Below, piece after piece: positions 60,357 through 64,000 of a stretch of DNA of 64,000 bases (position 1 is the first letter of the stretch; each line of letters begins with the position of its first letter). Under the pieces are notes generated by a model. It worked only from the letters and a program-made list of their open reading frames with translations, was not told the origin of the DNA and did not search any database. This DNA comes from Microbacterium paraoxydans (GTDB lineage: Bacteria; Actinomycetota; Actinomycetes; Actinomycetales; Microbacteriaceae), in assembly GCF_900105335.1 (NCBI RefSeq), contig NZ_LT629770.1, forward strand, positions 2,480,001 through 2,544,000, read 5' to 3'. The position numbers were made by a program, and so were the translations under genes.

Positions 60357-60871
60357 CGAGCGACCTCCTCGTCGAGGGAGGCCTCGAGGGCCGAGAGAAA
60401 GGCATTCTCTCCGAGGGGGACGAGCATGACGAGTTCCCGATCGCCCGCGCCCTCGATCCCCGGATAGCCGCGGGTCACGCCCGCCTTGTCGATCCACGGG
60501 GTGTCCGGCGTCAGTCCGCCGGCCACGAGGTCGAGGTCGCCCGTCTCCAGCATGCCCACCAGGCTCTCCTCGGTCGCGACCGTCCAGGTGACGTTCGCGT
60601 CGATGCTCGCGGCGAAGTCGTCGACGAGATCCACGACCGGCCCGCGCGGCTCGCCGCGGTCGATCTCGACGAGGCCGGGCTCGGGCGAGGTGCCGACCCG
60701 CAGCTCCCCGCCCGTGACCCGGTCCAGGGTGCCGTCCGGGTCCGCGGGGACCGTCATCCCGCATCCGCCGAGGGCCGTGGCCACGAGGAGGCCGGCCAGG
60801 GCGCCGATCAGGCGTCGTCCGGCGGATGTCCGTCGAATCCTGTCACTGCTCACGGCCTCAGGATGGCGCAC
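60353..60871 (-). CDS. Solute-binding-protein-like lipoprotein, one lobe only
   Basis: A 172-residue lipoprotein with lipobox LGGC (Cys near residue 37). The mature part begins like a family 3 substrate-binding protein (GGELRVGTSPEPGLVEI, GPVVDLVDDFAASI, ESLVGMLETGDLDLVAGGLT) but jumps to the last strand and helix of the same lobe (RELVMLVPLGENAFLSALE), so the whole second lobe of about 90 residues is absent. The ends join cleanly without a frameshift. The GTG start is not certain; a second GTG lies six codons later. It is the first gene of the CDF-hydrolase unit and there is no ABC permease nearby. Confidence 0.7.
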   Translation of the reverse strand: MRHPEAVSSDRIRRTSAGRRLIGALAGLLVATALGGCGMTVPADPDGTLDRVTGGELRVGTSPEPGLVEIDRGEPRGPVVDLVDDFAASIDANVTWTVATEESLVGMLETGDLDLVAGGLTPDTPWIDKAGVTRGYPGIEGAGDRELVMLVPLGENAFLSALEASLDEEVAR

Positions 60872-60925
60872 AGCCGCGACGCGGGCAACGGCGTTGACGG
60901 TGCTATGGAAGAGGACTAACCACCC

Positions 60926-60954
60926 TTGAGGGTAAGGATAGCCTTTCCTATAGT
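60926..60954 (+). promoter_or_regulatory. Iron-regulated promoter: DtxR/IdeR-type box over -35/-10
   Basis: TTGAGG (60926-60931) and TATAGT (60949-60954) are spaced by 17 bases and end six bases before the ATG. Across the spacer and -10 lies TAAGGATAGCCTTTCCTAT (60933-60951), a partial palindrome matching the 19-bp DtxR/IdeR iron box at about 13 positions. Iron-bound repressor would block the promoter. Confidence 0.72.
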
Positions 60955-60960
60955 GGATGC

Positions 60961-61353
60961 ATGAGCAGCGCGTGTGAGCACCTGGAGGATCCGGACTGGG
61001 AAGCGATGGAAGGAGCGGTGCTCATCGCCGGGGATGCGGCCGACGTCGGAGCCATCGCTCGCGTCGCGTCCCGGCTCCCGTGGGATGCGCAGGGCGTCAT
61101 CCTCATCGAGGCCGCCGCCCGCATCCAGTTCCGCCACATCGACGTGCCGCAGGGGGTGTCGGTCCGCTGGCTGGTTCGCGCGGAGGGCGCGCATGCTCAC
61201 ACGCGGGGCGAGCGGTTGGCGAACGCCGTCTATGCGTGGTGCCTGGAGTGGACGTGCAGCGAGCCCCCGGAGCACTGGACGGTGTGGCTCGGCCCGCACA
61301 CTCCGCCGCACGTGGCGCGGATGGCGCGCAGCCTCCTCGGCGTCGCGAACTGA
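60961..61353 (+). CDS. SIP-domain protein (siderophore-interacting reductase-like)
   Basis: A 130-residue protein corresponding to the C-terminal SIP (siderophore-interacting) domain: VLIAGDAADVGAIARVASRL, LPWDAQGVILIEAAA and WLVRAEGAHAHTRGERL follow the pattern of mycobactin/ViuB-type ferric reductases, which release iron from siderophores. The N-terminal FAD-binding domain of the full enzymes is missing, so it cannot carry flavin as they do; it may bind NAD(P)H or another partner. The iron box over its promoter supports a role in iron supply. Confidence 0.85.
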   Translation: MSSACEHLEDPDWEAMEGAVLIAGDAADVGAIARVASRLPWDAQGVILIEAAARIQFRHIDVPQGVSVRWLVRAEGAHAHTRGERLANAVYAWCLEWTCSEPPEHWTVWLGPHTPPHVARMARSLLGVAN

Positions 61354-61361
61354 GTCCCGGC

Positions 61362-61817
61362 TCAGCGCGTCGCGCCGACGGCGGATGCCGTGGCGTTGGC
61401 GGTGATCGCGTCGAGCGCGCGGCGGAGCGCCGAGCTCGACGTGTGTGCGGTGTACGGGAAGTAGACGACCTCGACACCCACCTCCGCGAACTCGCTCTCC
61501 AGCCGCAGGCCCTTCTCGGTGCCGCGCCAGTCATCGCCCTTGAAGAAGTGCGTGAAGCGCACGTCGCGCCACGAGTCCATCTTCGACGGCGTCGTCTCGA
61601 CGTACACGTCGTCGACGAAGGAGATGTGCCGGACGATCTCGGCACGCTCGGCGGTCGGGATGACCGGCTCGATCCCCTTGACCTGACGCAGCATCTCGTC
61701 GCTCACGACACCGGCGATCAGGATGTCGCAGTGCTGTTTGGCGTGTCGCAGCAGATTGAGGTGCCCGACGTGAAACAGGTCGAAAGCTCCGACGGCATAG
61801 CCGATACGCGTCCCCAT
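61362..61817 (-). CDS. tagD: Glycerol-3-phosphate cytidylyltransferase-like protein
   Basis: A 151-residue nucleotidyltransferase with the active-site HVGH (residues 16-19) in GAFDLFHVGHLNLLRHAK, the Lys in KGDDWRGTEKG and a C-terminal HTSSSALRRAL equivalent to the R-T-E-G-I-S-T-T motif of TagD. It would make CDP-glycerol (or another CDP-polyol) for teichoic-acid-type cell wall polymers. The start follows GGGGAG. A TAGAGT box on the minus strand (around 61894-61899) could be the promoter. It lies among cell-surface sugar genes. Confidence 0.85.
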   Translation of the reverse strand: MGTRIGYAVGAFDLFHVGHLNLLRHAKQHCDILIAGVVSDEMLRQVKGIEPVIPTAERAEIVRHISFVDDVYVETTPSKMDSWRDVRFTHFFKGDDWRGTEKGLRLESEFAEVGVEVVYFPYTAHTSSSALRRALDAITANATASAVGATR

Positions 61818-61986
61818 GATCTCCCCAGATCGATCATTCCCCAGTCGAACGGATCCCCACCCGTTCGGCGCGACTCCCACAGCCGCAGACGACACTCTAG
61901 CAGGAACGTGTCCTGCAGCCCATAGGAACCCATGGAACGATGGATGTCGGAGCCGATGGGGCTGCGGAACGACGAAGGGGACCACG
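61818..61986. promoter_or_regulatory. Divergent leader between cytidylyltransferase and glycosyltransferase genes
   Basis: This 169-base divergent gap holds the GGGGAG ribosome site and putative TAGAGT -10 of the minus-strand gene. On the plus strand an open frame continues upstream of the glycosyltransferase but has no family match, so I leave it uncoding. GAAGGGGA at about 61973-61980 is the likely ribosome site of the glycosyltransferase. Confidence 0.4.
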
Positions 61987-63165
61987 TTGGGGGCAGGGGT
62001 CACGGTCATCGTGCCGACCTACAACGAGCGCGACAACGTCGCCGAGCTCGTGGAGCGCACGGCCACGGCGTTGGCGGGAAGGGACGCCGAGGTCCTCTTC
62101 GTCGACGACAGCAGCGACGACACCACGGCCGAGGTGGAGCGCGTCGCGGTCGACGCCCCGATCCCGGTGCGGGTGATCCATCGCTCGGACAACGTCGGAG
62201 GCCTCGGCGGGGCGGTCGTCGTCGGCCTGGGAGCCGCGGACGCCGATGTCTGCATCGTGATGGACGGCGACCTCCAGCATCCGCCCGAGCTCCTGCCGGC
62301 CCTGCTCGACCGCTATGCGGCGGGGGACGCGGACGTCGTCGGCGCCTCCCGCTACATCGGCGGCGGCGACACCAGCGGCCTCGGCACGGCCATGCGCTTC
62401 GGGGTGTCCCGCGCCGCCACCTGGCTGACCCGCGCGATGTTCCCCCGACGGCTCGCCCGGAGCACCGATCCGATGACCGGGTTCTTCCTCGTCGACCGGC
62501 GCCGGCTCGACCTGGCCGCCCTCCGGCCGCAAGGGTTCAAGATCCTCCTGGAGATCCTCGCGCGGACGGATCTGCGGATCGCGGAGGTCCCGATGGAGTT
62601 CGCCGAGCGTCGACACGGCACCTCGAAGGCGAGCCTCCGGCAGGGGGCCACGTTCATCGCCCACCTGGCGCGGCTGCGCTTCGGCAAGATGTCGTTGTTC
62701 GCCGCGATCGGCGTCCTCGGGGCCATAGCGAACCTCGCGATCATGTGGGCGCTGACCGCCGCGGGCGTGCCCTACGTGTGGGCGGCGATCATCGGCGCCG
62801 AGGTCACGATCATCGGCAACTTCCTGCTGCAGGAGCGTTTCGTCTTCGCCGACATGCGCACCGATGCCCGCAGCGCCGCCGTGCGCTTCGCGGCCTCGTT
62901 CACGTTCAACAACGTCGAGGCGGCGCTGCGCATCCCGGTGATGGCGCTCATGGTCGAGACCTGGCACATCTCCAGCGTGCTCGCGACGGCCCTCTCCCTC
63001 GTCGTGGCCTTCTTCGCCCGGTTCCTGTTCCACTCGCTCGTCGTGTACGCGCCCCGTCGGCGTCGGGAGGAGCGGCAGGCCGCGGGCGAGCCGGAGCCGG
63101 ACACCGCGACCCTGCGCATCATCCGCGCCATCGACGCGGAGGCGATGAAGCCGGGCGAGCTCTAG
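61987..63165 (+). CDS. GT2 glycosyltransferase fused to GtrA membrane domain
   Basis: A 392-residue protein. Residues 1-235 are a dolichol-phosphate-mannose-synthase-like GT2 domain: VTVIVPTYNERDNV, FVDDSSDD, the D-x-D in VMDGDLQHPPELL, and MTGFFLVDRRRLD. The second part (about 240-370) is a GtrA domain with four membrane helices. Such fusions make and flip polyprenyl-phosphate sugars (mannose or glucose) for wall glycans. The TTG start is preferred, since GAAGGGGA lies upstream and the family alignment starts right there; an in-frame GTG four codons later is possible. It converges with the rhamnose gene, sharing four bases. Confidence 0.88.
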   Translation: MGAGVTVIVPTYNERDNVAELVERTATALAGRDAEVLFVDDSSDDTTAEVERVAVDAPIPVRVIHRSDNVGGLGGAVVVGLGAADADVCIVMDGDLQHPPELLPALLDRYAAGDADVVGASRYIGGGDTSGLGTAMRFGVSRAATWLTRAMFPRRLARSTDPMTGFFLVDRRRLDLAALRPQGFKILLEILARTDLRIAEVPMEFAERRHGTSKASLRQGATFIAHLARLRFGKMSLFAAIGVLGAIANLAIMWALTAAGVPYVWAAIIGAEVTIIGNFLLQERFVFADMRTDARSAAVRFAASFTFNNVEAALRIPVMALMVETWHISSVLATALSLVVAFFARFLFHSLVVYAPRRRREERQAAGEPEPDTATLRIIRAIDAEAMKPGEL

Positions 63166-64000
63166 GCGTCTGCGGACAGGTAGTCGGCGAGGGCCGCATC
63201 CGCGTCCCGCGGCGTCCAGGCGGTGGCCGTGATCCGGGCGAGGTCCAGAACGCTGTTGCGCGGACGCGGCGCGATCGGTCCGGCCTGGTCGGCGAAGTAC
63301 TCCTCCGTCGTCACCGAGGTGACCGCGGCCGGGTCGTGCCCGGTCAGCCGGTAGACCGCGCGTGCGATGTCGGCCCAGGAGCGCGGTTCGCCGCCCCCGG
63401 TCACGTTGTAGAGCCCGAACGGCGCCGACACGTCGAGCAGATGCCGGATGGCCTCCGCGAGGTCGGTCGTGAAGGTGAGTCGTCCGATCTGGTCGCCCAC
63501 CACACGCGGGGCGACGCCCCGCCCGGCCAGCGAGGCCATCGTGCGCACGAAGTTGTGACCGTCGCCGATCACCCAGGAGGTGCGCAGGATGTAGTGGCGG
63601 GGCACGGTCGCCACGATCGCGTCTCCAGCCGCCTTCGTCTGGCCGTACACCCCCAGCGGGCGCACCCCGTCCGTCTCCGTGTACGGCTCGTCCTTCGTGC
63701 CGTCGAACACGTAGTCGCTGGACACGTGCACGAGCGTGAGGCCGTTCTCGGTCGCGACCCGGGCGAGCGCGGACACGCCGGTGACGTTCGCCGCCCAGGC
63801 TTCCGCGCGGCCCCCCTCCGTCTCGGCGCGGTCGACGGCCGTGTAAGCGGCCGCATTGATGATCGCTCCGTAGTCGCGCCAGCGCCGTGCGCCGGTCAGC
63901 CCGGGGTCGCGGAGGTCCAGCGTCTCGCGGGTCGTGTACTCGACGTGATCCGCATCGCCGAAGGACCTGCGCAGCGCCAGGCCGAGCTGACCGGATGCCC
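63162..64000 (-). CDS. rmlD: dTDP-4-dehydrorhamnose reductase, N-terminus cut by window edge
   Basis: The frame is open to the right edge, giving the last 278 or so residues. The extended SDR features of RmlD are seen: INAAAYTAVDRAE, HVSSDYVFDGTKDEPYTE, and the catalytic Tyr-x-x-x-Lys in YGQTKAAGD, then RTSWVIGDGHNFV and GLYNVTGGGE. RmlD reduces dTDP-4-keto-rhamnose to dTDP-L-rhamnose. An apparent start at 63776 is internal. The first Rossmann strand is outside the window. With the glycosyltransferase and TagD-like enzyme it belongs to surface-polysaccharide synthesis. Confidence 0.93.
   Translation of the reverse strand, partial: ASGQLGLALRRSFGDADHVEYTTRETLDLRDPGLTGARRWRDYGAIINAAAYTAVDRAETEGGRAEAWAANVTGVSALARVATENGLTLVHVSSDYVFDGTKDEPYTETDGVRPLGVYGQTKAAGDAIVATVPRHYILRTSWVIGDGHNFVRTMASLAGRGVAPRVVGDQIGRLTFTTDLAEAIRHLLDVSAPFGLYNVTGGGEPRSWADIARAVYRLTGHDPAAVTSVTTEEYFADQAGPIAPRPRNSVLDLARITATAWTPRDADAALADYLSADA

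Noticed and set aside
61816..61986. Glycosyltransferase starting at 61816
   Set aside because: The added 57 residues match nothing, overlap the promoter and start of the divergent gene, and a good ribosome site stands before the TTG at 61987.
63162..63776. RmlD starting at 63776
   Set aside because: Upstream codons in the same frame match the family up to the window edge, so this is an internal start.

Overview
The window is high-GC actinobacterial chromosome. Three things suggest Microbacteriaceae, probably Microbacterium or a close relative: dense gene packing with stop/start overlaps, frequent GTG starts, and many start codons lying exactly six bases after a TANNNT -10 hexamer, as in actinobacterial leaderless transcription. 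I see no tRNA, rRNA, CRISPR array, phage or insertion sequence. The genus is inference; no marker gene is present.

1-9000 holds housekeeping genes: the end of a sodium:solute symporter, a pirin and a GNAT acetyltransferase, RecQ helicase, an acyl-CoA oxidase/dehydrogenase, a zinc alcohol dehydrogenase and 3-methyladenine glycosylase I. Two intergenic stretches are unusual. One (338-915) is built from 18-bp and 14-bp tandem repeats. The other (7786-8393) holds imperfect palindromic repeat units.

9000-24140 is a phospho-signalling and surface operon: a Ser/Thr kinase with one C-terminal membrane segment, a 1972-residue membrane-anchored Ig-like protein, a MoxR ATPase, a DUF58 protein, a transglutaminase-fold membrane protein that has lost its catalytic Cys and His, an FHA protein, a PP2C phosphatase, and a small membrane protein carrying repeated D/E-x-T-V-type motifs that could be phospho-threonine FHA ligands.

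24200-52780 is a large type VII (ESX-like) secretion locus. Core parts are EccD, EccB and a mycosin on the minus strand, and a second EccD, an RDD-FHA protein and the triple-ATPase EccC on the plus strand. Between them lie three more mycosins, two of them near-identical copies 2684 bp apart, a WXG100 pair, and further WXG-like and YbaB-like proteins. The third mycosin carries an extra N-terminal domain whose lipoprotein signal is cut off by a single-base frameshift. At least four times the locus repeats one plan: a small helical EspC-like protein, then a longer protein with a W-x-G motif, then a lipoprotein or membrane protein, mostly with overlapping stop and start codons. I read these as candidate partner-effector-immunity cassettes. 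One effector has an alpha/beta-hydrolase domain; two share a W-x-GESAD motif.

52868-64000 returns to ordinary genes: a resolvase-like protein without the catalytic serine, malate dehydrogenase, a zinc metallopeptidase, proline iminopeptidase, an aldehyde dehydrogenase, a mycoredoxin-like protein, a three-gene unit (dehalogenase-like hydrolase, CDF transporter, truncated solute-binding lipoprotein), an iron-regulated SIP-domain protein behind a DtxR/IdeR-type box, and cell-surface polysaccharide genes (a TagD-like cytidylyltransferase, a GT2-GtrA glycosyltransferase and a partial dTDP-4-dehydrorhamnose reductase).
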